A stretch of DNA of 32,090 bases, taken from Bacteroidales bacterium. GTDB lineage: Bacteria > Bacteroidota > Bacteroidia > Bacteroidales > F082. The stretch is taken from NCBI GenBank assembly GCA_017649945.1, contig JAGCFU010000008.1, forward strand, positions 1 to 32,090. The letters run 5' to 3'. A program made the position numbers and the translations under genes. Numbering within the stretch: position 1 is the stretch's first letter; each line of letters begins with the position of its first letter. Shown here in pieces: positions 14,459 through 23,226 of this stretch. Under the pieces are notes generated by a model, which did no database searches, had not been told where the DNA came from, and was given only the letters and a program-made list of their open reading frames with translations.

Positions 14459-15283
14459 TTATTTCTTTTTTATCGGGCTGTCCGGTTCGTTGGCCATCAT
14501 CCTATATTCGGCCCATTCGACGAATCCAGGCATGATGAAGTTAAATAACTTCGTCAGTTTTCCGACCGGGGTAAGTATCATCTCTTTTTTACGTTTTCTC
14601 AAGCCGTAGGCCATACGTTGTGCCACAGCTTCCGCAGACATCATCTTACTCTCGTTGCGAGGTGTCGTGCCTTGCAGAGAGCCGTCGGCAAGTAATGCCA
14701 CGTTTCTGATGTTAGAAGTCGTGAAACCAGGTGCGAACACCATCACATGAATACCGTCATAGCGATGTTCCACACGTAGGGTGTTAAGGAATCCTCTGAT
14801 GGCGAATTTCGACGCTGAATAGCCTGTCCTTCCCGGCAATCCTGTAAGTCCGGCTATTGAGATGACGCCGACGATACTGCCTTTTGACTCGAGGATATAC
14901 GGAAGAGCGTATTTCGTACAATATACGGTGCCCCAGAAATTGGTGTCCATCAGATGTCTGATGACATCGAGGTCGAGGTCACGGAACATCGCGCGCATCG
15001 AGATACCTGCGTTGTTGACAAGTATATCGACACGTCCGAACTTATCGACGGTCTGTTGCACCAGATTCTTGCAGTCGTCTTCCACCGACACATCAGTCTT
15101 GACGCACAGGATGTTATCCGTGTTAGGCATTGTAGCCTTCACCTCGTCGAGTTTATCGGCGGAGCGTGCTGCGATGACCACTTTCGCATCCATCGAGGCG
15201 AACAGTCTGGCAGCGGCCAGCCCGATTCCCGAGCTGGCGCCAGTTATGATTATTACCTTATCTTTAAAATATTTATCTCTCAT
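14459..15283 (-). CDS. SDR-family 3-keto-lipid-base reductase (probable)
   Basis: A 274-residue short-chain dehydrogenase. It has the dinucleotide motif TGASSGIG (residues 14-21), NNAG near 90, a catalytic Ser in VISIAG and YSASK (catalytic Tyr and Lys) near 155-160. ARS after the second strand suggests NADPH preference. The basic C-terminus (SPIKKK) and the hydrophobic stretch LTKLFNFIMPGFVEW could bind membranes. It starts 1 nt after the stop of the alpha-oxoamine synthase. In lipid-base synthesis that pairing is expected: the synthase makes a 3-keto base and an SDR reduces it (3-ketosphinganine or 3-ketocapnine reductase). The specific substrate is inferred from context only; general SDR annotations would also fit. 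Confidence 0.8.
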   Translation of the reverse strand: MRDKYFKDKVIIITGASSGIGLAAARLFASMDAKVVIAARSADKLDEVKATMPNTDNILCVKTDVSVEDDCKNLVQQTVDKFGRVDILVNNAGISMRAMFRDLDLDVIRHLMDTNFWGTVYCTKYALPYILESKGSIVGVISIAGLTGLPGRTGYSASKFAIRGFLNTLRVEHRYDGIHVMVFAPGFTTSNIRNVALLADGSLQGTTPRNESKMMSAEAVAQRMAYGLRKRKKEMILTPVGKLTKLFNFIMPGFVEWAEYRMMANEPDSPIKKK

Positions 15284-15284
15284 A

Positions 15285-16544
15285 TTAAAGGATTGCCATC
15301 TGTGGCATCTCAGGATTATCGTACTTACCTGCGGCGAGGTTCTCTTTGATTTCCTTGAAGGCGTTCAAGGTATACTGCACGTCTTCGAGAGAGTGTGCCG
15401 CTGTCGGGATGATTCTGAAGATGATCATGCCTCTCGGGATGACAGGATATGTCACGATGGAGCAGAAAATCTTGTAGTTTGTACGGAGGTCGCGTGCTAT
15501 CCATGCCGCCTGTACTTCGTTGCCTGGCAGGAAGATAGGTGTCACGCAAGCCTCTGCCGGTCCGATATTGAATCCGAGGTCACGGAAGCCATTCTGCAAG
15601 GTACGTGTCACAGTCCAGAGTTTCTTACGTAGCTCGTCGCCTTCAGCGCTGCGGATGATTTCAAGACGTTTCAGGCAGCCTTCTACGATAGGCATTGGAA
15701 GTGACTTGGCGTACATCTGAGAACGCATATTGTATCTGAGGTAGTCGATGATGACCTTCGGGCCGGCAACGAAACCTCCGATGATAGCCATTGACTTGGC
15801 ATATGCGCCGATGTAGAGGTCTATCTCATCCATCACGCCGAAATGTTCTGATGTACCGCGTCCTGTAGGACCCATGCATCCGAATCCGTGAGCGTCGTCG
15901 ATGAGGATACGGAACTGATATTTCTTCTTGAGAGCCACAATCTGGTCGAGGATGCCAAGAGCGCCTGTCATTCCGAACACGCCTTCTGTGATGAGAAGGA
16001 TGCCGCCGCCTGTCTTCTGTACCACCTCGGTGGCCTTCTGGAGCATTCTCTCGCAACTGACGATGTCGTTGTGTTTAAAGTGGAACGACTGACCCATATG
16101 GAGACGTTTTCCGTCGATGAGGCAGGCATGTGCTTCAGCGTCGAACACTATGACGTCGTTACGTGTGCAGAGTGCGTCGATGGTCGACACGATGCCCTGA
16201 TATCCGAAATTGAACTCATAAGCGTCTTCTTTGCGTTCGAAGTCGGCGAGTTCGCGTTCCAAGCGTTCATGGAGACGTGTGTTGCCGCTCATCATACGGG
16301 CGCCCATAGGATATGCGAGACCCCAGCGTGCAGCAGCCTCAGCGTCGACTCTTCTCACCTCAGGATGGTTCGCCAAGCCAAGGTAGTTGTTCAAACTCCA
16401 GCATAAAACATCAACACCGTTGAAACGCATATGAGGTCCGAGTTCGCCTTCCAAACGCGGGAATGCGAAATATCCGTGAATACGGTCCATATACTGCCCG
16501 ATTGGACCACCAGAATCGTGAGCTATTCTTTCAAAAATTTCCAT
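15285..16544 (-). CDS. Alpha-oxoamine synthase (serine palmitoyltransferase/cysteate acyltransferase-like)
   Basis: A 419-residue fold-type I PLP enzyme. K250 in GAYAKSMA should bind PLP, D216 in DDAHGFG the pyridine nitrogen, and H139 in EAHACLIDG stacks on the ring. The family condenses an amino acid with an acyl-CoA or acyl-ACP and releases CO2: serine gives 3-ketosphinganine, cysteate gives 3-ketocapnine, alanine gives KAPA, glycine gives aminoketobutyrate. The N-terminal 45 residues (GPIGQYMDRIHGYFAFPRLEG) and the downstream SDR favour a lipid base over biotin or threonine metabolism. From memory it is closer to a Bacteroidota group distinct from the Bacteroides-type SPT, so sulfonolipid synthesis is a real alternative. 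A -7 element lies at 16571-16578. Confidence 0.82.
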   Translation of the reverse strand: MEIFERIAHDSGGPIGQYMDRIHGYFAFPRLEGELGPHMRFNGVDVLCWSLNNYLGLANHPEVRRVDAEAAARWGLAYPMGARMMSGNTRLHERLERELADFERKEDAYEFNFGYQGIVSTIDALCTRNDVIVFDAEAHACLIDGKRLHMGQSFHFKHNDIVSCERMLQKATEVVQKTGGGILLITEGVFGMTGALGILDQIVALKKKYQFRILIDDAHGFGCMGPTGRGTSEHFGVMDEIDLYIGAYAKSMAIIGGFVAGPKVIIDYLRYNMRSQMYAKSLPMPIVEGCLKRLEIIRSAEGDELRKKLWTVTRTLQNGFRDLGFNIGPAEACVTPIFLPGNEVQAAWIARDLRTNYKIFCSIVTYPVIPRGMIIFRIIPTAAHSLEDVQYTLNAFKEIKENLAAGKYDNPEMPQMAIL

Positions 16545-16570
16545 TTTATTAAAATTTATATTTCAAATCG

Positions 16571-16578
16571 CAAAGATA
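16571..16578 (-). promoter_or_regulatory. -7 element of the lipid-base operon
   Basis: TATCTTTG followed by C on the minus strand. A -33 TTG at normal spacing is not clear (a TTG occurs 24 bases upstream). The leader to the ATG at 16544 is about 20 nt. It follows directly after the terminator of the Skp genes. Confidence 0.5.
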
Positions 16579-16618
16579 GTAAAAATATTTACTGTATGCG
16601 AACAATATTTATTTTTAT

Positions 16619-16649
16619 TAAAAAAATAAGCGCGAGGAACTCGCGCTTA
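16619..16649 (-). terminator. Intrinsic terminator after the Skp/OmpH genes
   Basis: Positions 16627-16636 and 16640-16649 form a perfect 10-bp stem (TAAGCGCGAG/CTCGCGCTTA) with a 3-nt loop. On the minus strand it is followed by at least seven T. It closes the PorG-UppS-BamA-Skp-Skp transcript. The 40 nt between it and the gene end are rich in short CTAACT/AACTACC-like words. Confidence 0.85.
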
Positions 16650-16690
16650 TAAATCAACTGTAAACTACCAACTTCTGACTGCTAACTATA

Positions 16691-17200
16691 TTAGAGTCCC
16701 AGTTTTGTTTTGACATCAGCGGTGATGTCGATAGCTCCGTCACCTATTGACAAAATGACGGTCTTCTCGAACACGTATGCCAAGCCTTTTGCCTTCACTA
16801 CAGCGTCGATAGCGGCTTTGATTTTGTCAAGCATAGGTTTTGAGAGTTCTTCCTGCTTTGCGGCGAAGTCATTCTCTGCATTAGCCTGGAACTCCTGGAT
16901 TCTACCCTGAAGGTCAACAATTTCCTTTTCTTTTGACTGACGGAGAATGTTTGACATTGTGGCTTGGTTTGCCTCATATTCTCTCATCTTGTTCTGGTAT
17001 TCCGTTGCCATTGCTTGGAGTTCAGCTTGAAGCTCGCTGTAATAAGCTTGCAGATCCTGTTGGATTTTTGCGCCTTCAGGCATCAACTCGATGATGGCTT
17101 GTGAGTCAACATAACCGATTTTCTGTGTCTGTGCGTTAGCTCCATAACCAATTCCTAATGCTAACACCAATAAAACCAATACTTTAGCTAATTTTTTCAT
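16691..17200 (-). CDS. OmpH/Skp-family periplasmic chaperone (second copy)
   Basis: A 169-residue exported protein with a signal peptide (1-23, LALGIGYGANAQ) and a long helical, Gln/Glu-rich middle (about 45-120, typical Skp coiled coil). It ends with a beta part AYVFEKTVILSIGDGAIDIT. Skp trimers hold unfolded outer-membrane proteins in the periplasm and hand them to BamA, encoded two genes upstream. It begins after a 78-nt gap with its own -7 element at 17235-17242, so it may be transcribed both with the operon and alone. The two copies resemble OmpH1/OmpH2 pairs in Porphyromonas. Confidence 0.9.
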   Translation of the reverse strand: MKKLAKVLVLLVLALGIGYGANAQTQKIGYVDSQAIIELMPEGAKIQQDLQAYYSELQAELQAMATEYQNKMREYEANQATMSNILRQSKEKEIVDLQGRIQEFQANAENDFAAKQEELSKPMLDKIKAAIDAVVKAKGLAYVFEKTVILSIGDGAIDITADVKTKLGL

Positions 17201-17234
17201 TTTTATTTAAATTTGATTATTCTCTAAATTTTTG

Positions 17235-17242
17235 CAAAAATA
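17235..17242 (-). promoter_or_regulatory. -7 element before the second Skp gene
   Basis: TATTTTTG then CA on the minus strand matches TAnnTTTG. No -33 TTTG at 19-21 bases is apparent. The leader would be about 30 nt. Confidence 0.4.
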
Positions 17243-17278
17243 CTACTTTTTTTGTTAATCCTTAATATTTTTCAGTGA

Positions 17279-17920
17279 TTATTTCTTTTCTGCCGGTTTT
17301 TCGCTGCCAGCCGGTTTCGAGCCACCTGTATTTCCTGAGCCGCCACCCACAGTATTGGAGCGTTTTCTATCCTGACGGCGCACTGTCTGCATCACGTTTC
17401 CGATTTCATCGAGGATATCGTCGCTGATATCGAGTTTGTCATTACCATACAATATTGTGGCACCTGCGGCTTTATCAAACACGAAAGCCAAGTTTCTCAC
17501 CTGTGCCACCTGGTTGATGGCGTTATAAATCTTCTCCTGAATAGGTTGGATAAGCTCGTTGCGTTTTGAGAAGAGCTCGCCTTCCGGACCATAATATTGC
17601 ATCTGAAGAGTCGCAAACTCCTGTTCTTTTGCGGCTATGGCTTCTTCTTTCTTCCTCTTCATATCATCTGAAAGAAGCACCGACTCGGTCTGATAGTCAC
17701 GTTTCATCTGGTCGATTTTGGTACGCAAAGCCCTGAGTTCTTTTTCCCATCTCACCGACATCTGGTTGATTTCCTCCTGTGCGTCACCGTATTCAGGAAT
17801 ATTTTGCAGGATATATTCCGTATCGACGTAGGCGAATTTTTGATTTACTTGAGCTAATGCTGAAGAAAATCCGAGCATCATCAGAAATGCCAGTAATAAT
17901 AATGATTTTGTTGTCTTCAT
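17279..17920 (-). CDS. OmpH/Skp-family periplasmic chaperone (first copy)
   Basis: A 213-residue exported protein. The start at 17920 (MKTTKSLLLLAFLMMLGFSSALAQ) gives a normal 24-residue signal peptide; upstream ATG codons at 17929 and 17950 would lengthen the n-region to 34 residues and are less likely. The middle (about 55-125) is helical and charged, the C-terminal part (NLAFVFDKAAGATILYGNDKLDISDDILDEI) is the OmpH core, and a Gly/Ser/Lys tail (GGGSGNTGGSKPAGSEKPAEKK) follows. The tail is longer than in the second copy. It acts with BamA, encoded directly upstream (the gap is 32 nt with this start). Confidence 0.9.
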   Translation of the reverse strand: MKTTKSLLLLAFLMMLGFSSALAQVNQKFAYVDTEYILQNIPEYGDAQEEINQMSVRWEKELRALRTKIDQMKRDYQTESVLLSDDMKRKKEEAIAAKEQEFATLQMQYYGPEGELFSKRNELIQPIQEKIYNAINQVAQVRNLAFVFDKAAGATILYGNDKLDISDDILDEIGNVMQTVRRQDRKRSNTVGGGSGNTGGSKPAGSEKPAEKK

Positions 17921-17952
17921 ATCTGTCATTTTTAATTTCAAATTATTCATTT

Positions 17953-20610
17953 TTAATCGATAGAGCCGCCTATTGAGAAGTGGAACTGGCCGCCTGATGC
18001 GTCAGGAGCGCCTTTCACCTCGTCGTAGCCGTAGCCCCAGTCGAGACCAAGCATACCGAACATCGGCAGGTAGATTCTCAAGCCGAGACCAGCCGAGCGG
18101 TATAATGAGAACGGGTTGAAGTTTTCTGATCCGAGCCAGCAGTTACCCGCTTCCACGAATGTCAGCGCGAAAATCGTCGCCTGAGGGTTGAGTGTCAAAG
18201 GATAACGCAGCTCCATAGTGTATTTCGCAAAGATATTACCACCTTCGCTATTGTTTGAGGTATAACCAGGTGTCAATGATGTGTTGGCATAACCTCTCAT
18301 GCCTATGAGTTCACGTCCGTCGAAGTTATAGGCACCCGACAGACCGTCACCACCGAGGCAGAAACGCTGGAACGGAGTGATGCCGATACTTGGATTGTAG
18401 TATCCCAAATAGCCGAAACGTGCACGGGTCATGATAACGAGTTTATCAGCGATTTCGGTGTATACCGCTGCTTTAAACTTCCATTTATGGAACTCAACCC
18501 AGTGGTACATCTCGTCTTCTCTCTTGTCCTGGTCAGAATATTTTTTCTCATAATCAACCGGATTGAACAGCGAATATGGCGGCGTCATCTCAAGCGACAG
18601 GATGAATTCGGAGCCATAGCGAGGATAGATCGGGTGGCTTGTGGAGTTACGTCCGAATGTGATGTTATAACCAATGAGGTTGAAATCGCCGTTACCTGTA
18701 CCGAAATTGAATACGTTCTTATAGTTCTTCAGCGTGTAGCGAATCAGGTTGATACCGTTGTAAAGTGTAAAATAGTCATCAGGCCATTTCAGACGTGTTC
18801 CGATACCGACTGAGACACCGGTCTGTTTGAAGTAACCTGTTGTTGCGGTGTAAGTGTTCTTGTATGACGAATGGTACACCGACACTGTCAAAGAATTCGG
18901 TCTCTTGCCGCCGAGCCAAGGCTCCGTGAACGTCACGCCGTAGTTGATATACGTCGTTCCGTAAGTCTGGATTCTGAACGACAGTTTCTGACCGTCGCCT
19001 GTAGGAATCGGGCGCCAAGCGTCTCCCTTGAAGAAGTTTCTCAATGAGACGTTATTGAGATTCAAGCCCAAAGAGAGCATGAGACGGTCGTAGCCATAAC
19101 CTGCAGAAAGCTCGATCTGATCGTTCGGAGTCTCTTCAACTATGTAATTGATATCCACTGTCCCGTCTGACGGATCAGGCTGGATATCAGGCATAAGCTT
19201 CTGAGAATCAAAATATTGCAAAGCCGAAAGCTCACGTATTGTTCTAATGATGTCGCTACGGCTGTAGAGTTGACCAGGTCTGGTGTACATCTCACGGATA
19301 ATCACGCGGTCGTTAGTCTTGGTGTTGCCTTGTACTGTCACGTGTTTGATTGTCGCCTGTTCGCCTTCGTTCATTCTCATCTCGAGGTCGATGGTGTCGT
19401 TCTCCACTCTGATTTCCACAGGTTCGACGCGGAAGAAAAGGTATCCGTCATCCATATACAACGATGACACGTCGTAGCCGCCTTCACTATAAGTCAGGTT
19501 CTGTTCGAGGAGTTCCTGGTTATAGACGTCGCCTTTTTTGATGCCGAGCACCCTATTGAGTGTAGTGGTGTCGTATTTAGTGTTACCGACCCAAGTGATG
19601 TTTCCGAAATAATATTTATGGCCTTCGCTGATATCGAGGGTGATTCCGATATTTTTGTCGTCAATAACGTAAACTGAGTCCTTGACTATCTTGGCATCTC
19701 TGTAGCCTTTCTCGTTATATTTCTTGATAATCAACTGTTTATCATCCTCATAATCATCCTCATTGAACCGTGATGATTTGAAAATTCGAGGGCGGACATT
19801 TTCTGAGAAATACCATACCACCTCATCTTCCGCCTCAAGAGGTTTCAGTGTAACGAGGTCGTAGAATGTGTTTACGATGACGGCACCGAGAGGGCGCAAC
19901 GGGTCGAATTTGCCTCTACGTTTCGTTTCTTTCATTGCCGAACGCACCTGACCATCCGTCAGCACTTCGTTGCCATTCACGATGATATCTCCTATGCGGA
20001 CTTTACGTTTTCTGTTGATATTGATGACGAGGATCACGTAATTGTCCATCGTAGTATCCGACACCGGGGTTATCTTCACGTCAGCATTGAGATATCCTTT
20101 GTTTGCGAAATAATCCTTGATGATGCCGGTTGTTTTTGTGTATGTGTGTTCCGTTGCCACATCGCCGCGGCTCAGGTTGATTTTTTTTCTAAGATCTTCG
20201 GCTTCTGATTTTTTGACGCCTTTGAATGAGAACTTACTGATTCTCGGGCGTTCTTTCATATCGATATTGAGGAAAACCTTTCCGCCGACTTTTTGTGTCT
20301 GTGTTATCTGGATATCTTCAAAAAGGCCTTGTTCCCACAAGTTGCGTATAGCTTTCGTTATCTTGTCGCCAGGAATTTTCACGGTCATTCCGACATGCAG
20401 TCCTGAGAGCATCACTACGACGGCAGGATCGACATATTGCACGCCAGTCACGGTGATACCGCCGATTTCATATTCACGAGGCAAAGAGTAGTCGACCTCC
20501 GACATGTCGTTACCGACTTGAATTTGTGCGTTCGCGACGCCGCCTGTCATGAGGCAGACCCAACAAAAAACTACTAATGCAAATATTTTAAACCTTTTCA
20601 AAAAAGTCAT
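17953..20610 (-). CDS. bamA: Outer-membrane protein assembly factor BamA
   Basis: An 885-residue Omp85 protein that inserts beta-barrel proteins into the outer membrane. The start MTFLKRFKIF (ATG 20608-20610) gives a signal peptide ending VANAQ and lies 4 nt after the uppS stop; a longer reading from 20673 overlaps uppS. About five POTRA domains fill residues 45-480 (REYEIGGITVTGVQYVDPAVV, ISKFSFKGVKKSEAEDLRKKI, RIGDIIVNGNEVLTDGQV, YYFGNITWVGNTKYDTTTLN, IKHVTVQGNTKTNDRVIIREM). The barrel follows, with the loop-6 motif in LIGMRGYAN in place of VRGF and the terminal strand GGQFHFSIGGSID. It sits between uppS and two Skp genes, the conserved order in Bacteroidales. Confidence 0.96.
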   Translation of the reverse strand: MTFLKRFKIFALVVFCWVCLMTGGVANAQIQVGNDMSEVDYSLPREYEIGGITVTGVQYVDPAVVVMLSGLHVGMTVKIPGDKITKAIRNLWEQGLFEDIQITQTQKVGGKVFLNIDMKERPRISKFSFKGVKKSEAEDLRKKINLSRGDVATEHTYTKTTGIIKDYFANKGYLNADVKITPVSDTTMDNYVILVININRKRKVRIGDIIVNGNEVLTDGQVRSAMKETKRRGKFDPLRPLGAVIVNTFYDLVTLKPLEAEDEVVWYFSENVRPRIFKSSRFNEDDYEDDKQLIIKKYNEKGYRDAKIVKDSVYVIDDKNIGITLDISEGHKYYFGNITWVGNTKYDTTTLNRVLGIKKGDVYNQELLEQNLTYSEGGYDVSSLYMDDGYLFFRVEPVEIRVENDTIDLEMRMNEGEQATIKHVTVQGNTKTNDRVIIREMYTRPGQLYSRSDIIRTIRELSALQYFDSQKLMPDIQPDPSDGTVDINYIVEETPNDQIELSAGYGYDRLMLSLGLNLNNVSLRNFFKGDAWRPIPTGDGQKLSFRIQTYGTTYINYGVTFTEPWLGGKRPNSLTVSVYHSSYKNTYTATTGYFKQTGVSVGIGTRLKWPDDYFTLYNGINLIRYTLKNYKNVFNFGTGNGDFNLIGYNITFGRNSTSHPIYPRYGSEFILSLEMTPPYSLFNPVDYEKKYSDQDKREDEMYHWVEFHKWKFKAAVYTEIADKLVIMTRARFGYLGYYNPSIGITPFQRFCLGGDGLSGAYNFDGRELIGMRGYANTSLTPGYTSNNSEGGNIFAKYTMELRYPLTLNPQATIFALTFVEAGNCWLGSENFNPFSLYRSAGLGLRIYLPMFGMLGLDWGYGYDEVKGAPDASGGQFHFSIGGSID

Positions 20611-20614
20611 TTCC

Positions 20615-21361
20615 CTACTTTTTAATTTGTTCACTTGTCTTTCCGAACCTGCGTTCGCGGTTCTGATAATCAACTATTGCCTGATACAGATCCTCTTTTG
20701 AGAAATCAGGCCAGAATTTCTCGGTAAAATAAAGTTCCGAGTACGCTATTTGCCACAGCAGATAGTTGCTGATTCTCTCCTCTCCGCTGGTGCGTATGAG
20801 CAGGTCAGGGTCAGGCATATCGGCGGTTGCCAGATGTCTGCTTATCAGCGCTTCGTCAATCTTTTCAGGGTCGAGTGAGCCGTTTTTCACCTCGTCAGCG
20901 ATATCTTTCATGGCTTTCACGAGCTCCCAACGTCCTGAATAGCTGAGGCACAGCGTCATCGTCATCCTGTCGTTGTTCTTCGTATTGTCGATGGCATACA
21001 TCAGGGCTTCGTACTGTGACGTCGGCAGACGTTTCAAGTCGCCTATGGCATTAAGTCGTATATTATTGTCGTTCAACGTCTTAAGCTCATTTTTCAAAGC
21101 GCTTGTCAGCAATCCCATCAGGGCGTCGACTTCAAACGAAGAACGTTTCCAATTTTCTGTGGAGAAGGCATAGAGTGTAAGATATTTCACGCCGAGTTCC
21201 GCGCAAGCTTCCGCGGTGTTACGCACTGCCTGAACGCCATGCTGATGCCCGAACACACGCATTTTACCCTGCTGTTTCGCCCAGCGTCCGTTGCCATCCA
21301 TGATGACAGCGATATGCTGTGGCAGGCGTTCCATAATTATCTTATCTTTCAAACTCTCCAT
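20615..21361 (-). CDS. uppS: Isoprenyl transferase (undecaprenyl diphosphate synthase)
   Basis: The 248-residue cis-prenyltransferase makes undecaprenyl diphosphate, the lipid carrier for peptidoglycan and O-antigen. IAVIMDGNGRWAKQ (D22 is the Mg/catalytic Asp), YAFSTENWKRS and DLLIRTSGEERISNYLLWQIAYSELYF are the family motifs. The first ATG (21361) lies 3 nt after the stop of the upstream gene; M10 (MERLPQH) is an alternative start. The operon order with BamA, Skp and the PorG-like gene is typical. Confidence 0.95.
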   Translation of the reverse strand: MESLKDKIIMERLPQHIAVIMDGNGRWAKQQGKMRVFGHQHGVQAVRNTAEACAELGVKYLTLYAFSTENWKRSSFEVDALMGLLTSALKNELKTLNDNNIRLNAIGDLKRLPTSQYEALMYAIDNTKNNDRMTMTLCLSYSGRWELVKAMKDIADEVKNGSLDPEKIDEALISRHLATADMPDPDLLIRTSGEERISNYLLWQIAYSELYFTEKFWPDFSKEDLYQAIVDYQNRERRFGKTSEQIKK

Positions 21362-21364
21362 TTA

Positions 21365-22228
21365 TCAATAATTTTTATAACTGTTTTTATTCGCGCCTCT
21401 GTTACAATCATTTGAGCCGGGCAGAACGAACTTGTACACTATCGAGAAATTCAGATATCCGTACCAGTCGTTGGTCGATTTGTTGCCACGTTGGACGTAT
21501 TGATTGCTGTTCGCGCCATTTTCATCAGCCGCAAAACCGGTCGGGTCGCTGTAATGAGCATAGCCGTCACCACTCTGATAAAGAGGATAATAGGCGTGGC
21601 AGTCGTCGAGCCAGTCGGTAAATGCGTAGTCCCATCTCCATTCGAGGGCGATGCCGAGTTTCGGGCCGAGGCTGTATTTCACGCCTACGCCGAAAGGTAT
21701 TGACATGGCGATTTTACTATATTTATCCTCGCCATTAGCAGGAATAGTGCCATCATAGTCCACATCAGTCAAGACATTGCACAACTCAGTGCCATCATCG
21801 GCTTTCGGGTTGAAAAGCAGAGCCGAGACACCTCCGAAGATATACGGAGACACCGCGTTACGCTTACTTCCGGTGAAGTAGTCGAAGAAGTTGAATTCCG
21901 CTATAAATGCCAGATCATGGACATTGTTTTTAAACGAGAGTCCACGTTCAGGACGATAATCTGACTTTTCGTCGCTGCCATTCAGCTGAAGGTTGGAATA
22001 AGCCAGACGGAACGCCCATCTGGTATTGCTGTAATACCTTACGAGCACGCCAAATCCCAGCTGACTCTGGTTGAAAGGCTTATTAGGGTTGATATCGCCC
22101 ATGTAATACGAAAGTCCGGCAGATGCACCCACCTCAACAATCTGAGCACGGGTCATCTTAGGTGCAAGAATCTGTCCTAAAAATAGGACAGCCAACGCAA
22201 CGATAAAATGCTTTTTACAATTTTTCAT
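21365..22228 (-). CDS. DUF6089/PorG-like outer-membrane beta-barrel protein
   Basis: A 287-residue exported protein with a signal peptide (1-29, ending MTRAQ) and a barrel of about eight strands, with typical start VEVGASAGLSYYMGDINPNKPF and late strands WYGYLNFSIVYKFVLPG. In Porphyromonas gingivalis the gene at this position is PorG, a component of the type IX secretion system. This family is also found in relatives without that system, so the name does not prove secretion. The presence of PorG/UppS/BamA/Skp/Skp in a row supports homology. It heads the operon under the promoter at 22287-22296. An extended loop near 135-165 (PKADDGTELCNVLTDVDYDG) is variable in the family. Confidence 0.8.
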   Translation of the reverse strand: MKNCKKHFIVALAVLFLGQILAPKMTRAQIVEVGASAGLSYYMGDINPNKPFNQSQLGFGVLVRYYSNTRWAFRLAYSNLQLNGSDEKSDYRPERGLSFKNNVHDLAFIAEFNFFDYFTGSKRNAVSPYIFGGVSALLFNPKADDGTELCNVLTDVDYDGTIPANGEDKYSKIAMSIPFGVGVKYSLGPKLGIALEWRWDYAFTDWLDDCHAYYPLYQSGDGYAHYSDPTGFAADENGANSNQYVQRGNKSTNDWYGYLNFSIVYKFVLPGSNDCNRGANKNSYKNY

Positions 22229-22286
22229 TCGTTTAAAACTTCTTTTCTCTTGACAGACAATCGTTTAGACTTTTGTATAATAAACT

Positions 22287-22296
22287 GGCAAATTTA
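22287..22296 (-). promoter_or_regulatory. Promoter -7 element of the PorG-UppS-BamA operon
   Basis: TAAATTTG (22289-22296) then CC on the minus strand. The nearest TTG upstream is 23 bases away, a little far. The leader is about 55 nt and holds no striking structure. Confidence 0.5.
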
Positions 22297-22330
22297 CAAA
22301 ATTTTTTAATAACCACCAGCAATTTTTTTT

Positions 22331-23209
22331 CTAATTTCTCACATCATTACCCCAAAGAAGCTTTTTTCTGATAGCTTCAAAGAAGTCTTTGTCGGGCATT
22401 TTCACCATATTGAATGAGAAATCGGCCTTTTTCACTTTAAGTTCCAAACTCTTGTCCACCAACTTAGTACGTGAGTCGAGGTTCAGGTCATAGGCGTCGC
22501 AGCGGCCGTCAACCTTGATTTTCACGACACTTTTGTCAGATATAACGACAGGACGCACGCTTAAATTGTGTGCCGATATAGGAGTTATCAAAAAACTGTC
22601 GTTATTCGGTGCGACGATTGGTCCGCCCACGCTCAGCGAATAGGCTGTAGAGCCTGTCGGCGTGGCAAGGATTAGGCCGTCGGCCCAGTAAGTATTCAGA
22701 AGTTTGTCATCAACGAACACTTGTATCACGATGAGGCTACTGCCGTCTTTTCGCATGACGCTCAGTTCATTCAATGCAAAATTGATGCCATTAAAACGTT
22801 CCTCTTCCCCAACAAGTTCCAGAAGTGAGCGTTTCTCCACCTCATATTCGCCGTTCAGGATTTTCTTTATTGCGTCTATCGTCTCATTAGGCGACACACC
22901 TGCAAGGAAACCGAGTCGGCCTGTGTTTATTCCGAATACAGGAATCGCAGCGTCGCGGACATATTCCAAAGAGTCGAGCATAGTGCCGTCACCGCCAAAC
23001 GAAAACAGGATATCAGCGTTGCCTTTCAGCTGTTCATACGAGTTAAAAACATGATAATCAATGTTATCTCCAGAACATCTTTTAACATCTTTCAGCAATC
23101 CTGAATAAACGATTGTTTCCGCGCCCGCATCGTGGAGCACGCGTAAGACGTCTTTCATAAGTCCGTCATAATCAAGGCCGAAGCCTCTTCCATACAATGC
23201 TATTCTCAT
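22331..23209 (-). CDS. nadK: NAD kinase
   Basis: A 292-residue enzyme that phosphorylates NAD to NADP. SFGGDGTML (G72-G73-D74) is the diphosphate-binding motif with the catalytic Asp. NELSVM and the TPTGSTAYSLSVGGP motif (about 205-220) form the rest of the nucleotide site. HNLSVRPVV and the C-terminal sheet complete the fold. It starts 17 nt after the TamA-like gene and is the last gene of the rsgA transcript. It probably uses ATP, as is usual for Gram-negative enzymes, but no residue was checked for polyphosphate use. Confidence 0.95.
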   Translation of the reverse strand: MRIALYGRGFGLDYDGLMKDVLRVLHDAGAETIVYSGLLKDVKRCSGDNIDYHVFNSYEQLKGNADILFSFGGDGTMLDSLEYVRDAAIPVFGINTGRLGFLAGVSPNETIDAIKKILNGEYEVEKRSLLELVGEEERFNGINFALNELSVMRKDGSSLIVIQVFVDDKLLNTYWADGLILATPTGSTAYSLSVGGPIVAPNNDSFLITPISAHNLSVRPVVISDKSVVKIKVDGRCDAYDLNLDSRTKLVDKSLELKVKKADFSFNMVKMPDKDFFEAIRKKLLWGNDVRN

Positions 23210-23226
23210 AACTTTAAGTTTTCAAA

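Noticed and set aside
16650..16690. Short CTAACT/AACTACC-rich words before the terminator as a tandem repeat
   Set aside because: No regular period or clear copies; best left as AT-rich low-complexity sequence.
17921..17950. Extended start of the first Skp gene (MNNLKLKMTD...)
   Set aside because: It would give an unusually long signal-peptide n-region; the start at 17920 gives a standard signal sequence, though the longer form is possible.
21365..22228. Inferring a type IX secretion system from the PorG-like gene
   Set aside because: The family also occurs in Bacteroidales lacking the system, and no other type IX gene or CTD-bearing cargo is visible here.
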